Assembly (NCBI GenBank): GCA_964623625.1
Contig: CAZUUJ010000053.1
Span: 1-27,615, forward strand
Reading direction: 5' to 3'
Length of the DNA stretch: 27,615 bases
DNA from: CAZLGM01 sp964623625
GTDB lineage: Bacteria > Desulfobacterota > Desulfobulbia > Desulfobulbales > Desulfocapsaceae
Shown here: positions 14,417-24,027 of the stretch, in pieces
How the letters are laid out: each line of letters begins with the position of its first letter
Numbering within the stretch: the first letter of the stretch is position 1
The notes under the pieces: model-generated
Told to the model about the DNA's origin: nothing
Databases searched by the model: none
What the model saw: only the letters and a program-made list of their open reading frames with translations
Position numbers and translations under genes: made by a program

Positions 14417-15689
14417 GCGTGTCATCCTCCTGGGTGTGAATCATAAAACAACTCCGGTTGAGGTGAGGGAGAAGATGGCCTTGACCGACGGATACGAAGA
14501 ATCTTTGCAACGGTTGGGTCGGATTGAGGGCTGCAAGGAGTATTATCTGCTGTCCACATGCAACCGGGTAGAACTGCTGTTGGTAGCCGAACCGACGGCA
14601 GAGCTTGAGGAGGAAATCGTCCGCTTTCTGTTTGGTGACCGGATACCCAAAGAGAAATGCAGTGAGTATCTTTACATGTATTACGATGATGAGGCGGTTT
14701 TGCATATGTTTATGGTGGCAGCCAGTCTCGATTCGATGATTGTCGGTGAGGCTCAAATTCTCGGCCAGCTCAAAGAGGCGTATCGTTTTGCAACTGCGCA
14801 GAAATGTACCGGGTCCCTGTTGAATAAGCTGCTTCACAAATCATTCTCCGTTGCTAAACGGGTCCGGTGTGAGACCGGTATAGGCTCATCCGCCGTTTCG
14901 ATCAGTTACGCCGCTGTGCAGCTGGCAAAAAAGATCTTCGGCTCCATCGCGGGTAAAAAGGTTATGCTGGTAGGTGCCGGTGAGATGGCCGAATTGGCGG
15001 CTGAGCATCTTCTTGGACAGGGTGTGGAGGAGGTGGTTGTTGTCAACCGGACGCTGTCAAAGGCTGTTGATCTGGCCAAACGATTCGATGGTACCGCCGC
15101 CTCTCTTGATGAACTGCATCTCCAGCTTGAACGGGTCGATATTATTATCAGCTCAACAGGTGCAAAAGGCTTTATTCTTACAAAGGAAGAAGTCAGGCCG
15201 ATCATGCGTGCCCGCCGCAACAGCCCACTCTTTTTCATCGATATCGCTGTGCCCCGGGACCTTGATCCGGTGCTCAGTGATCTAGAGAATGTGTATCTTT
15301 ACGATATTGACGATCTCCAGCATATTGTTGAAAAGAACAAATCGGAGCGTGACAAGGAGGCGGTCAAAGCCAAACGAATCGTTGAGGAAGAGTCGCTGAA
15401 GTTCTCAAAATGGCGGGAAGGCATGGCCATGACACCCACTATTATGTCGTTGAGGAGAAAAGCGGATCGGATTGCTAAGGACGAGTTTGCCAAGACAGCC
15501 AAAAGGCTTAACGGCTTATCCGCCAAGGAACAGAAAATGGTTGAGAAAATGGGGCAGGCTATCTGTTCCAAGCTGATCCATGATCCACTCCAGTATCTGA
15601 AAAGCGAGAGTTGCAGCCACGGTAATAAGGAACAGAAAATAGAGTTTATGCGCTCAGTTTTCGGCCTCGATCAGGAAAAGGATGAGTAA
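14406..15689 (+). CDS. hemA: glutamyl-tRNA reductase
   Basis: HemA reduces glutamyl-tRNA to glutamate-1-semialdehyde, the first committed step of tetrapyrrole synthesis. With the ATG at 14406 the protein has 427 residues, normal for the family. It starts MVSERVILLGVNHKTTPVEV and has the catalytic cysteine in STCNRVELL (Cys52). The NADPH domain has GKKVMLVGAGEMAELAAEHL, followed by VVVNRT; the C-terminal dimerisation helices complete it. The frame is open 11 codons further left, but those lie inside the upstream membrane-protein gene; GGGAGG lies 11 bases before 14406. The start overlaps the upstream stop, so translation is probably coupled. Confidence 0.96.
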   Translation: MVSERVILLGVNHKTTPVEVREKMALTDGYEESLQRLGRIEGCKEYYLLSTCNRVELLLVAEPTAELEEEIVRFLFGDRIPKEKCSEYLYMYYDDEAVLHMFMVAASLDSMIVGEAQILGQLKEAYRFATAQKCTGSLLNKLLHKSFSVAKRVRCETGIGSSAVSISYAAVQLAKKIFGSIAGKKVMLVGAGEMAELAAEHLLGQGVEEVVVVNRTLSKAVDLAKRFDGTAASLDELHLQLERVDIIISSTGAKGFILTKEEVRPIMRARRNSPLFFIDIAVPRDLDPVLSDLENVYLYDIDDLQHIVEKNKSERDKEAVKAKRIVEEESLKFSKWREGMAMTPTIMSLRRKADRIAKDEFAKTAKRLNGLSAKEQKMVEKMGQAICSKLIHDPLQYLKSESCSHGNKEQKIEFMRSVFGLDQEKDE

Positions 15690-16188
15690 AGACAGGCAAT
15701 CACTGATTGAGGATGAATGGCTGATTGTCCGTCACTCCGGGGAGATTCCGGAGATTGCCTTGACATCGGTACTCTTTTATCTCACCGAAGACCCGGAAGG
15801 CCCGCTCATCGTACTCAGTGATGATGAACTGCATTATTTGACTCGGGCGGCCGAGCAGCGCTACCATGAAATTATCCTTCGGGACCTGCAGCTGGACAAC
15901 AGGGACAAGACTATCTATCGCGGCATTAAGCGAACCATCTATAATTACCATCGTTTCCTGGCTTTCTGTCGACGACGAAATGTCGACATCCATCCGTTTC
16001 AACTGGAAGTTGCCCGGGATTTTCTTACCTTTCTCAAGCAGGAAAAAGCCGACGTTCAAACAAACGAAAGAACCTGTTCCATCAATGTCTCCTATAACAG
16101 TCTTGTGGAATTTGCCGAAGATTTGGGATTCACGGAGAAGGATTTGCCGATAGGTTTTGAGCAACTCTGTTTGTCCATATCAGCATAA
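15682..16188 (+). CDS. unknown protein overlapping the hemA end
   Basis: The 168-residue protein begins inside the last codons of hemA (8-bp overlap), with AGGAAAAGG just upstream of its ATG, so it is very likely translated together with hemA. It is soluble, charged, and has no signal peptide. The sequence RTIYNYHRFLAFCRRRNVDI followed by FQLEVARDFLTFLKQEKA (about 90-125) is helical and loosely like the SAM-like core-binding domain of tyrosine recombinases, but no catalytic domain follows. I do not recognise the family. Its position suggests a role connected with tetrapyrrole synthesis or simple co-expression. It ends three bases before the stop of the minus-strand gene. Confidence 0.75.
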   Translation: MSKDRQSLIEDEWLIVRHSGEIPEIALTSVLFYLTEDPEGPLIVLSDDELHYLTRAAEQRYHEIILRDLQLDNRDKTIYRGIKRTIYNYHRFLAFCRRRNVDIHPFQLEVARDFLTFLKQEKADVQTNERTCSINVSYNSLVEFAEDLGFTEKDLPIGFEQLCLSISA

Positions 16189-16191
16189 CTT

Positions 16192-19100
16192 TTAAAGCAG
16201 CTCCCTGTGAAGCCTTTCGGCCTGAAGACAGAAGGCCTCAAGGCGGGCTTCGATAATCTGTGGAAAGGGGTTCCCATCGGTCTCTATGGCTAGAAACGGA
16301 AACTTTCGTTCGCTATCCGATGAGTCGGACAGAGGATTGGAGTTATGAGCCAAACGCTGTTTCTCCATTAGAGTAAACTTTTCGTTGAGCACCGCTTCGG
16401 CCAGCCGGGTGGGCATGCAGCCGAAAGGTCCAATGGAAATCACTCCGCAGGCTGGGCTCAGGATGTCGTGAAAAGCAGCGCCCACGGTGAGAATGGCCTC
16501 ACCGTGAAGGTGAGGGGAGATATAATTCTTGCCATAGTCAACAACATGATCCACCCGCATATCCCCATCATAAAAAAGACCCGAGGGAGCCAGTAACTTT
16601 CGTATTTTCTTGTCCGCCCGCTCTTTTACCAGATGACCGAACCAGAAGGACAGCGTGCGTTCTCCTAAGAGCTTGTTTTTTATCAGCCAGTCAAGATATT
16701 TTATCCACTCGCTTGTCTGGGCTGTGCGGACGATGAATCCGCGTACGGCCATCCGTTCGATCAGGCTCTGCAGTGAAATCGGGTCGTGACGAACGTAAAT
16801 CTCTCCGACTAGAGAAATTTTCGGAATCTTCTTATAGTCCTGGACCAGCTCAATTTGGCTCAGTTCCGTCGCGGTTTCTTTTAGCTGTCTGGACAGTTCT
16901 TTCCAGTCGAGGTGTATTTTATTGCGAATCGCTTCGTGGTTGTTGTGAAAGATTTCGAGAGCGACATCTTTATCGGCTGCTGCCGTCTGAATTGTGGCCC
17001 ACATTTCATCGAACAGATCGCCGATGATCACGGCCCGCCAGGAAGCCATGGAATATTCTGCGCCGAGGCCGCCGTAGCCGTCTCTTGAAGTGGGAGAAAA
17101 GACTGCCACATCCTCAAAGCCGTACTGCTTGATCACTCGCTTGGTAAACACATTGTACTGACCAAAACGGCAGGGTCCTGGAGCACTCGGCATAAAATAG
17201 ACGGTTAGTTCACCTTCGGGACGATCATTTTCAAGATAATTAAGTACCGAGCCGATAGTAGTCTGCAGGGGAAGGCACTCTTTGCAGCTTGAGTTGGCCT
17301 TGCCGAGTTTGAGGACATGGTCATCTGCAGGCCTGATCACATCAGCCCGAATACCTGCGCGTCCAAATGCTCCTGCCAGCAGGGAGGAACCGAACATGCC
17401 CATGGAGGGCATCATCAATCGTACACGTTTATCTGTAAAGGGAACCAGTTCGTTTTTCGAGGTACGCATGTAGGCGCCGTCGTTTCTATACTCCACTTTG
17501 GCGGCTATGAAAGAGTTCGGCTTTTTACGGGTTGGAAGCTGGCTTTTCAATGTTCGATAGGAGGAGACGATATCGAGGAAGGCCTCAATCCGGGTCTCAA
17601 GGCCGGCGTCGGCGGTGTGACTGTCCAGCTCAAGTGTTAAGCTTGGTTTCTCTCCCATGATATCCCTGAAGTAGGTGACTACAAAGGAATCAGGGCCGCA
17701 GGAGAAGTTGGTGATAAAGGTTCCGAAAAGCTGTGGATGACCGGCCACAAAATGGGCGCATTGGAGCAGCAGATTGCCCATGGCCCAATACATATTGCTG
17801 TCGGCGTCCAGCAGTTCATCGTCGAAGTTCAGCAGATCATAAGGGATTATGGCAATGTCTCTTGAGGCGAACTTGAGGGCGATTCCCTTATTGGCTTCCG
17901 GAGTAAAGGAGTTATAAGGCCGCCCGAAAAGAACAATGGCCGTCTTGTCGGGATGCTGTTCCAGGTTATCAAGAAAATCCTGCCCAAGGGTTTTGATCTT
18001 TTTCTTCCACTGCTCCTGAGCTGCTGCAGCTCGATCATAAGCAAGAGAGGAAACCTTGGTCGATCGACCGAGCTGTCTGCCGATGGCAGCAAAGTCTTTT
18101 CGGCAGTCGGTGGAATTTTGGGTAAAATCCAACACCGGCGAAAGAGTTCGTTCATTGTCCAGCTCGCCAAAAGCGCTTTTAAGGTAATAAGGTTCCCCCT
18201 GGACAAAAACACAGGTACAGGAGGTTTCATCATTTCCCGATGGCACCCCGGTGAGGTGGGGTATAAAGGTATAGTCCGCATGTAAATCAAGCATGTCGGC
18301 CAGAAAACCGTGGGCGATTTCAACAGGATAGCAGAATGGGGCTCCTCTATGGGAAACACCGGCCTGGATGACGGTATCGGGAAGTACCAGGTTGTATCCC
18401 AGGTGGTCGAAAAAGGTCCTGTAAAACGGGTAATAGGTGTTGATCAGAAAGGATCGGTTCATCCTGATGGTTGGCCTGAAGTTGTCTGCTTCCGATAATT
18501 CTTGAAAAACCAGATTCTGCCGGGCTGCTACCAGGTCAAGCGAGGCCACATCGACACGTTTTTTGTGGATGATGTTGTCATATCGGTTACAGATGCCGCC
18601 GAAGGGATATCGTTTGGAGTCGATCTCGATCATGGCGATCTCGCATTTCCGGTCACATTTCTCTTTGCCGCCGGCGCAGGTAAAGGACTTGGTATAGATC
18701 GCTTCCCGTTTACTGAGGTGGTCGAGATCGAATTGAGATGGTTCCAGCAGTCCTTGCTGTATGCGTTTTTCCACCTCAAGGGCCACACCATAGGCGCCCA
18801 TCAGTCCGGGATCAGGTGGAACAATAATGTCGGTTCCTGTCAGGGCTGCCATGGCGACCGGAACGGCTTTGTTATAGCAGACACCACCCTGGACAAATAT
18901 CTTCTTGCCGACCGGCCGGTTTCCTTTAACCCGGTTAATGAAATTGAGACAGATAGAATAGACGAGTCCGGCCACAATATCTTCGGTTGAGATATTCTGC
19001 TGCATGGCGCTTTTTATATCGGAACTGATGAAAGCGGCACACTGGTCGTTGAAGTTGGGCGGCTTTTTTCCCTGATAGGCAACATCGCCGATCTCCTTGA

Positions 19101-20451
19101 CATCCAGGCCCAGGCTCTCCTTTGCCGACTCTTCCAGAAAGGACCCGGTACCGGCGCTGCAAGCCTCATTCATGGCGTAATCGTTGGGTACACCGTTGGT
19201 GAGGTAGGTGTATTTGGCATCCTGACCGCCGATTTCCAAAATAGTGTCGACCTCGGGATCAAAATAGGCGGCAGCGGTAGCATGGGCAATAATCTCGTTA
19301 ATTACACCGGTGGCCATACCATGCAGTCCGGCAATCTGGCGACCCGAACCGGTCACCCCCAGGGCTTCGATGCTGATGGGAACATTGATCTGCCTGGAAA
19401 GTTCTTCATAGACATTTCTGGAGGCCCCAATGGGGTCTCCGTTGGTACGCAGATAGCAGGAGGCCAGAATGGCTTTGTCCTTTTGTCTGACAATCACGCC
19501 CTTTGTGGTTGTCGATCCGACATCAAGCCCCAGGATTGTAAGATCCCCCTCACAAACATGGCCATGAGGTTGCTGTTTGAAGTGGACGAGATCCCTGTAA
19601 TTCTCAAGCGGTTTATGAAATGAAAAGCTGGAAAGGTTGTCTGAAAATAGAGCTGAGAGCCCGGTAAAGGCTGTCGTCTCGTTGGTCAACGCCCAATTTG
19701 CCGCTCCCAGTGCTTCGAAATAGGGAGCTTCCTCGGGGATGAGCAGGTTGTTTATCTTCTTGTCCAGATAATGGATCATGCCGCGGTTGTCAGAACAGCC
19801 ACCGGTCAGCAGTACGTTTTCTTTAGGAAGTTTTTTCAGGAGCTCTTCCAGCTTGTCAGCCATCATGCTCGTCAGTCCGGCCACAACGGAGGATTTCTGC
19901 ACCCCTTTATTTAGGGCATGGGTGCAGTCGCTTTTGCAGAATACCGAACAGCGGCCGGAGACGTGGAAGGGTTTTTCCGGGATATCCATATCGGCAACGT
20001 CATCTAAATTGATATCCATCCGGTGGAGTTGCTGAAGAAAGAACTCTCCAGTGCCTGAAGCACATTTATTGCCGGTTTGAATAGTCTGGATATACCCCTG
20101 GCTATCAAGGTGATACACCATAAACGTTTCACCGCCGGCGCTGATGATTACACGGTAGGGATGGTCGTCCGGCAGGATCTGTCTCACCGCTGACTCGACA
20201 GCTTCAGGTTCAGAGATGGAACTGAGCGCTAGACCGTTTCTCAGACGGCGTCCGGTTATGCAGACCCGCTTTTCGGCAAGATCCTTTTCGCGGCCAAGCA
20301 GCTCAGTCAGAGTGGAACGTACGTTTCCCAGGTGTGGCCAAACAGTTGTCCGACTGATGTGTTTGTTGCCATTTGTCTGCTTCATTTCCACCATGGAGAT
20401 GGTGGAAGCACCGAGACACAAACCAAGTGAAGTAGTTGTTGTATTATCCAC
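16192..20451 (-). CDS. giant acyl-CoA dehydratase activase-like protein (double BadF/BadG ATPase)
   Basis: This 1419-residue protein carries two ASKHA-type ATPase modules like the activators of 2-hydroxyacyl-CoA dehydratases and benzoyl-CoA reductases. Module 1 (about 8-255) has cluster-type cysteines in NKCASGTGEFF (C130) and GRCSVFCKSDC (C168), but ISAGGETF where activators have GGQD. Module 2 (about 305-565) has LGLDVGSTTTKGV, LEIGGQDAKYTY, NEACSAGTGSFLEE (C431) and NDQCAAF (C471), so it looks complete. A cysteine group C592/C599/C603/C621 follows, then DUF2229-like and dehydratase-subunit-like regions with CGPDSF, SSCKECLP and GPCRFGQY. GTG at 20451 is chosen because GGGAG lies six bases upstream; the frame opens 14 codons earlier without such a site. 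The substrate is unknown. Confidence 0.88.
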   Translation of the reverse strand: MDNTTTTSLGLCLGASTISMVEMKQTNGNKHISRTTVWPHLGNVRSTLTELLGREKDLAEKRVCITGRRLRNGLALSSISEPEAVESAVRQILPDDHPYRVIISAGGETFMVYHLDSQGYIQTIQTGNKCASGTGEFFLQQLHRMDINLDDVADMDIPEKPFHVSGRCSVFCKSDCTHALNKGVQKSSVVAGLTSMMADKLEELLKKLPKENVLLTGGCSDNRGMIHYLDKKINNLLIPEEAPYFEALGAANWALTNETTAFTGLSALFSDNLSSFSFHKPLENYRDLVHFKQQPHGHVCEGDLTILGLDVGSTTTKGVIVRQKDKAILASCYLRTNGDPIGASRNVYEELSRQINVPISIEALGVTGSGRQIAGLHGMATGVINEIIAHATAAAYFDPEVDTILEIGGQDAKYTYLTNGVPNDYAMNEACSAGTGSFLEESAKESLGLDVKEIGDVAYQGKKPPNFNDQCAAFISSDIKSAMQQNISTEDIVAGLVYSICLNFINRVKGNRPVGKKIFVQGGVCYNKAVPVAMAALTGTDIIVPPDPGLMGAYGVALEVEKRIQQGLLEPSQFDLDHLSKREAIYTKSFTCAGGKEKCDRKCEIAMIEIDSKRYPFGGICNRYDNIIHKKRVDVASLDLVAARQNLVFQELSEADNFRPTIRMNRSFLINTYYPFYRTFFDHLGYNLVLPDTVIQAGVSHRGAPFCYPVEIAHGFLADMLDLHADYTFIPHLTGVPSGNDETSCTCVFVQGEPYYLKSAFGELDNERTLSPVLDFTQNSTDCRKDFAAIGRQLGRSTKVSSLAYDRAAAAQEQWKKKIKTLGQDFLDNLEQHPDKTAIVLFGRPYNSFTPEANKGIALKFASRDIAIIPYDLLNFDDELLDADSNMYWAMGNLLLQCAHFVAGHPQLFGTFITNFSCGPDSFVVTYFRDIMGEKPSLTLELDSHTADAGLETRIEAFLDIVSSYRTLKSQLPTRKKPNSFIAAKVEYRNDGAYMRTSKNELVPFTDKRVRLMMPSMGMFGSSLLAGAFGRAGIRADVIRPADDHVLKLGKANSSCKECLPLQTTIGSVLNYLENDRPEGELTVYFMPSAPGPCRFGQYNVFTKRVIKQYGFEDVAVFSPTSRDGYGGLGAEYSMASWRAVIIGDLFDEMWATIQTAAADKDVALEIFHNNHEAIRNKIHLDWKELSRQLKETATELSQIELVQDYKKIPKISLVGEIYVRHDPISLQSLIERMAVRGFIVRTAQTSEWIKYLDWLIKNKLLGERTLSFWFGHLVKERADKKIRKLLAPSGLFYDGDMRVDHVVDYGKNYISPHLHGEAILTVGAAFHDILSPACGVISIGPFGCMPTRLAEAVLNEKFTLMEKQRLAHNSNPLSDSSDSERKFPFLAIETDGNPFPQIIEARLEAFCLQAERLHRELL

Positions 20452-20634
20452 GGTATGCTCCCTTTTTTCATGAATAATGTTTAAACTATACACACATCCT
20501 TTTGACGATTCACCATAAATTAAGCACCACAGTCAACAGCTCAACCAAAAGGTTCTGATTATTTTACCGCGACGAATCGATCAGGTAAAGTGAGGGAGCA
20601 AAATAGAAGAGGAAAAGCGTTACAGAAATCTTGA

Positions 20635-20952
20635 TTAGAGTGGATATTTGTCCTCATTGAGTTCGAGTTTTTTTTCCGCGGCTGTCAGCGGATCGATGTT
20701 GTACTGGTTGGCCAGATTGATCAGGTAGATCTGGATATCGCCGATTTCCTGCTCAATGTGTTTTAGGGTCTGCTGGTCAACCTCCCGACTTTCCTCTGTT
20801 TCCATCCATTGAAAAATCTCGAGCAGTTCCGCCGCTTCCACACAGAGCGCCATGGCCAGGTTCTTGGGTGAGTGATATTGCTGCCACTGACGTTTGATGC
20901 CAAATTGGTGAACTTCTTCCTGAAGTTTCTCCATTCTCGTTCGCTTTGTCAT
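20635..20952 (-). CDS. MazG-like nucleotide pyrophosphohydrolase
   Basis: The 105-residue protein is a single all-alpha NTP pyrophosphohydrolase domain. It has the metal-binding pattern EAAELLEIFQW (39-49, with Glu39 and Glu42) and EQEIGDIQIYLINL (67-80, with Glu69 and Asp72), the ExxE...ExxD layout of MazG and dCTP-pyrophosphatase relatives. Such enzymes hydrolyse non-canonical or excess (d)NTPs to monophosphate and pyrophosphate. It lies upstream of the large activase on the same strand with a 183-bp gap, so co-transcription is possible but not shown. It is divergent from the Prc protease gene. Confidence 0.9.
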   Translation of the reverse strand: MTKRTRMEKLQEEVHQFGIKRQWQQYHSPKNLAMALCVEAAELLEIFQWMETEESREVDQQTLKHIEQEIGDIQIYLINLANQYNIDPLTAAEKKLELNEDKYPL

Positions 20953-20957
20953 GGTAT

Positions 20958-20986
20958 TTGTTATATAACTCTGGTAGCATTAATGA
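20958..20986 (+). promoter_or_regulatory. possible promoter of the prc gene
   Basis: TTGTTA (20958-20963), 17 bases, then TAATGA (20981-20986) lies in the 105-bp space between two divergent genes. Both boxes deviate from consensus. Confidence 0.25.
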
Positions 20987-21057
20987 CTTAACTGTCGTCA
21001 TATTGTGGTGTTTTTGGCGTGCCGGATAGTCTCCTGCATGAAGTAGTGAGAAGATTA

Positions 21058-23193
21058 ATGACCATCATAAAAAATAAACGGCTGTACCTCATCACCTTTT
21101 TTTCAGCACTTATTTGTCTGACACAGGTTTTGTACGCCAACGGTGGCTTGCAGGAAACTGCTGAGAAACGGAACCAGTTGATCGGCTATATCCTCGGCCG
21201 TCAGTTGCCGGCTATTCATTTCTCCGATAAAAAGATGGATGATGATTTCTCTAAAGCCGCCTTTGAACTGTATCTCAAACAGCTCGATTTTCAGAAGCGT
21301 TTTTTACTGGCAGAGGATGTCAAGCAGTTGAGAGCCTTTGCTATCTGGATCGATGATAATCTGATCCGGGGCAATCTGGTCCTTGCCCAGGCGGGCTACA
21401 CCATTTTTGAAGAACGCCTTTTACAGGTGGAAAAATATATCGACCCGATTCTTCAGCAGGGTTTTGATATTAATAGAGATGAACTGTTCGAAACGGACCC
21501 TGAAAAGCTTGACTACGCCCTGGATGTAAACGGGCTTAAAGAGCGGTGGAGAAGGATTGTCAAGCGTCAGACCATCTCCCGGTATTTAGATCTTGAAGAA
21601 GAACAGAAAAAGAACAATGAAAATAAAACCCAGGAGCAGCTGTGGGAACTGGCCAAAGAAAAGGTGGCCAAGAGAAATCGCTCCTTTTTTCACAGGCTGC
21701 ACCAGGAGACCCTTCAGGATCATTATGATCGCTATTTCAATGCCATAGCCAGGGCTTTTGATCCTCATACCAATTACATGCCTCCGGCGAACAAGGAGGA
21801 TTTTGACATTCACATGCGGGGCAGCCTTGAAGGAATCGGTGCACTGCTGCGGGAAGAAGACGGCTATATTAAAATAGTAAGGATCATTCCCGGTTCTGCT
21901 TCTGCGAGACAGGGACGGCTGAAAGCTGAAGATATTATTCTGGAAGTGGCGCAGGGTAGCCAGGAACCGGTCGATGTAACCGATATGCGGCTGCGGGACG
22001 CGGTCAGGCTCATTCGGGGTCCCAAAGGAACAGAGGTCCGGCTGCGTATCAGGCGTCCGGACGGCACTAAGGAGATCATTTCCATCATCAGGGATGTGGT
22101 CCAGATCGAAGAGACCTTTGTCAAATCGAGTCTTATTGATTCACCCACCGGCGGCAAGATCGGCTATGTCATGATTCCCTCGTTTTATCGTGACTTTGAG
22201 CAGACCAGAAACGGCAACAATGTCAGGAACTCGACAAGCGATACCAAGAAAGCGCTCCAGAAACTGATGGAGCATAAGCTTGACGGCGTCATTCTCGATC
22301 TTCGCAACAATGGTGGCGGCGCTTTAATGGATGCTGTCGATATAACCGGTCTCTTTATAGAATCAGGACCGGTAGTTCAGGTGAAAGACAGTTTCGGCAC
22401 CAAAAAGGTACTCGAAGACGTCGATCCGGAGATCGTCTATAATGGACCGTTGATTGTTCTAGTCAATAAATTCTCGGCTTCGGCATCCGAAATTGTCGCT
22501 GCAGCTTTACAGGATTACGGCAGAGCTATTGTTGTCGGAGGCGATCATACCCATGGAAAAGGGTCTGTCCAGACGATTATCGATTTAAACGAGTACATTC
22601 CCATGTTCCATTTGAAGCGGTATGAGGATCTGGGAGCGCTAAAGGTGATGATTCAAAAGTACTACCGGGTAACCGGCGGATCGGTGCAGTATAAGGGAGT
22701 GGAGCCCGATATCGTTCTACCGAGTCTGTTTAAGCATCTGAAGACCGGCGAGCGCTATCTAGACCACGCTCTACCATGGGACAAGGTTGAACCGGTTGAA
22801 TATGAACGATATAGCGGCAGATCGTTTGATTCAGCTTTACTGATCGGCAAGAGCAAACAGCGGGTTACCGAGGATCTTGGTATGATGGCCATAGCCGAGG
22901 AGGCTGAGCGCACATCGGAGCGCAGTGAAAAAACAGCTGTTTCATTGAGGGTGTCAGATCTGAGGCAGAAGCGGTTGGAAGCCAGACAGGCAAGGAAGAA
23001 GATCGGCGCCCACTATCTGAAATACAGACAGGAAAAGGATGACGGTGATCTTCACTCGGCGGACGATGATGACAGCCAGGAACAAAGCAAGGACAGGTGG
23101 CTCAAAGAAATAAAGGAAGATCCGTATATCAGGGAGGCATCCATGATCATTCGGGATATGATTATGGATCAGGTGGTTTCCACCACCCGGTAG
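21058..23193 (+). CDS. prc: carboxy-terminal processing protease (Prc/Tsp)
   Basis: Prc is a periplasmic S41 protease that degrades proteins from their C-termini. With the ATG at 21058 the 711-residue protein starts MTIIKNKRLYLITFFSALIC, a good signal peptide. The N-terminal helical domain is followed by a PDZ domain at about 255-345 (GSLEGIGALLREEDGYIKIV, GSASARQGRLKAEDIILEV) and the protease core with NNGGGALMDAV, the catalytic serine in FSASASEIV (Ser475) and the lysine in HGKGSVQT (Lys501). A charged C-terminal region follows. A GTG at 21019 in the same frame would add 13 residues before the signal peptide, and I consider it less likely. It is followed by the RsbRD_N gene and the dsr operon. 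Confidence 0.94.
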   Translation: MTIIKNKRLYLITFFSALICLTQVLYANGGLQETAEKRNQLIGYILGRQLPAIHFSDKKMDDDFSKAAFELYLKQLDFQKRFLLAEDVKQLRAFAIWIDDNLIRGNLVLAQAGYTIFEERLLQVEKYIDPILQQGFDINRDELFETDPEKLDYALDVNGLKERWRRIVKRQTISRYLDLEEEQKKNNENKTQEQLWELAKEKVAKRNRSFFHRLHQETLQDHYDRYFNAIARAFDPHTNYMPPANKEDFDIHMRGSLEGIGALLREEDGYIKIVRIIPGSASARQGRLKAEDIILEVAQGSQEPVDVTDMRLRDAVRLIRGPKGTEVRLRIRRPDGTKEIISIIRDVVQIEETFVKSSLIDSPTGGKIGYVMIPSFYRDFEQTRNGNNVRNSTSDTKKALQKLMEHKLDGVILDLRNNGGGALMDAVDITGLFIESGPVVQVKDSFGTKKVLEDVDPEIVYNGPLIVLVNKFSASASEIVAAALQDYGRAIVVGGDHTHGKGSVQTIIDLNEYIPMFHLKRYEDLGALKVMIQKYYRVTGGSVQYKGVEPDIVLPSLFKHLKTGERYLDHALPWDKVEPVEYERYSGRSFDSALLIGKSKQRVTEDLGMMAIAEEAERTSERSEKTAVSLRVSDLRQKRLEARQARKKIGAHYLKYRQEKDDGDLHSADDDDSQEQSKDRWLKEIKEDPYIREASMIIRDMIMDQVVSTTR

Positions 23194-23305
23194 GAGTCGT
23201 TTTTTATTGACCATGAAGAAGGTTGATAATTGAACGGGAAAGTGTTAAAGGAAAATCTGCAAAGCTGAATAGCAATTCATTTTTGATTAAAAGGGTTTCA
23301 GCATC

Positions 23306-23848
23306 ATGGTGTTGGAAGAAGCGTTTCGAAATTCTCGGGAGAAGGTTGTGGACAGATGGGTCGACTATACTCTGTCGAGCTATGAATCATCTATTTTTTT
23401 CAAGAGCGAGAAGGATAAATTTTCCAACCCGATAGGGGCGAACACCAGGGAAGCGCTGGATCGTCTGTTTGTTCTGCTCTCAACCAACGCCGACTCAAAA
23501 GAGTTCATTCCCCACCTTGAGCAAATCATGAAGATTCGCTCTATCCAGGATTTTACCCCATCTCAGGCAGTAGCACCTCTTCATGGTGTCAAGCATATAA
23601 TTCGTGATGTCTTTGAAAAAGATAAAAAAACCAAAGGGTTGTCAGCCCAACTGTATGATTTCGAGTTCAGTGTCGACTTGATGGTATTGTCTGCTTTCGA
23701 TCTCTATATGGAGAGCAGGGAGCGACTGTATCAGATCAGGATTGAAGAAATACGATCGGGAAGCCATATATTGACGGATGCCAAGTGTCCATCCAAAATG
23801 GTCAAACCTGATCAACCATTAAAAGAGACCAAGGTTCAGCAATCGTAA
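23306..23848 (+). CDS. RsbRD_N-domain protein upstream of dsrM
   Basis: The 180-residue soluble protein has an all-helical pattern like the RsbRD N-terminal sensory domain: EEAFRNSREKVVDRWVDYTL at the start, NPIGANTREALDRLFVLL in the middle, and FEFSVDLMVLSAFDLYMESR towards the end. In RsbR-type stressosome proteins this region precedes a STAS domain, but here no STAS follows. I recall such proteins next to dsrMKJOP in sulfate reducers, where they may regulate or assist the complex; that role is not established. It lies 112 bp after prc and 179 bp before dsrM. The Shine-Dalgarno sequence is weak. Confidence 0.78.
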   Translation: MVLEEAFRNSREKVVDRWVDYTLSSYESSIFFKSEKDKFSNPIGANTREALDRLFVLLSTNADSKEFIPHLEQIMKIRSIQDFTPSQAVAPLHGVKHIIRDVFEKDKKTKGLSAQLYDFEFSVDLMVLSAFDLYMESRERLYQIRIEEIRSGSHILTDAKCPSKMVKPDQPLKETKVQQS

Positions 23849-23898
23849 GAGAAAATCTGTGAATAATACATAAATCCGCTGAATCCGGATAGGTGGTT

Positions 23899-23928
23899 TT
23901 GTGGGTTGTTTGCAGTACAAAGTATAGA
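23899..23928 (+). promoter_or_regulatory. possible promoter of the dsrMKJO operon
   Basis: TTGTGG (23899-23904), 18 bases, then TATAGA (23923-23928) gives a leader of about 95 bases before dsrM. The match is moderate. A small CCGC/GCGG hairpin lies in the leader at about 23971-23982. Confidence 0.35.
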
Positions 23929-24027
23929 GGCGTCACTCTTCAAACGGGAGGACAAGAACCGGTTTTCAATCCGCTTGAGCGGTGGTGTTGAGAATCAAAA
24001 AGCTGTATAAATGAAGCGAGGTTAGAA

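Noticed and set aside
15682..16188. tyrosine-recombinase identity for the protein after hemA
   Set aside because: Only a loose resemblance to the core-binding helices is seen. The catalytic domain with its Arg, His and Tyr residues is absent.
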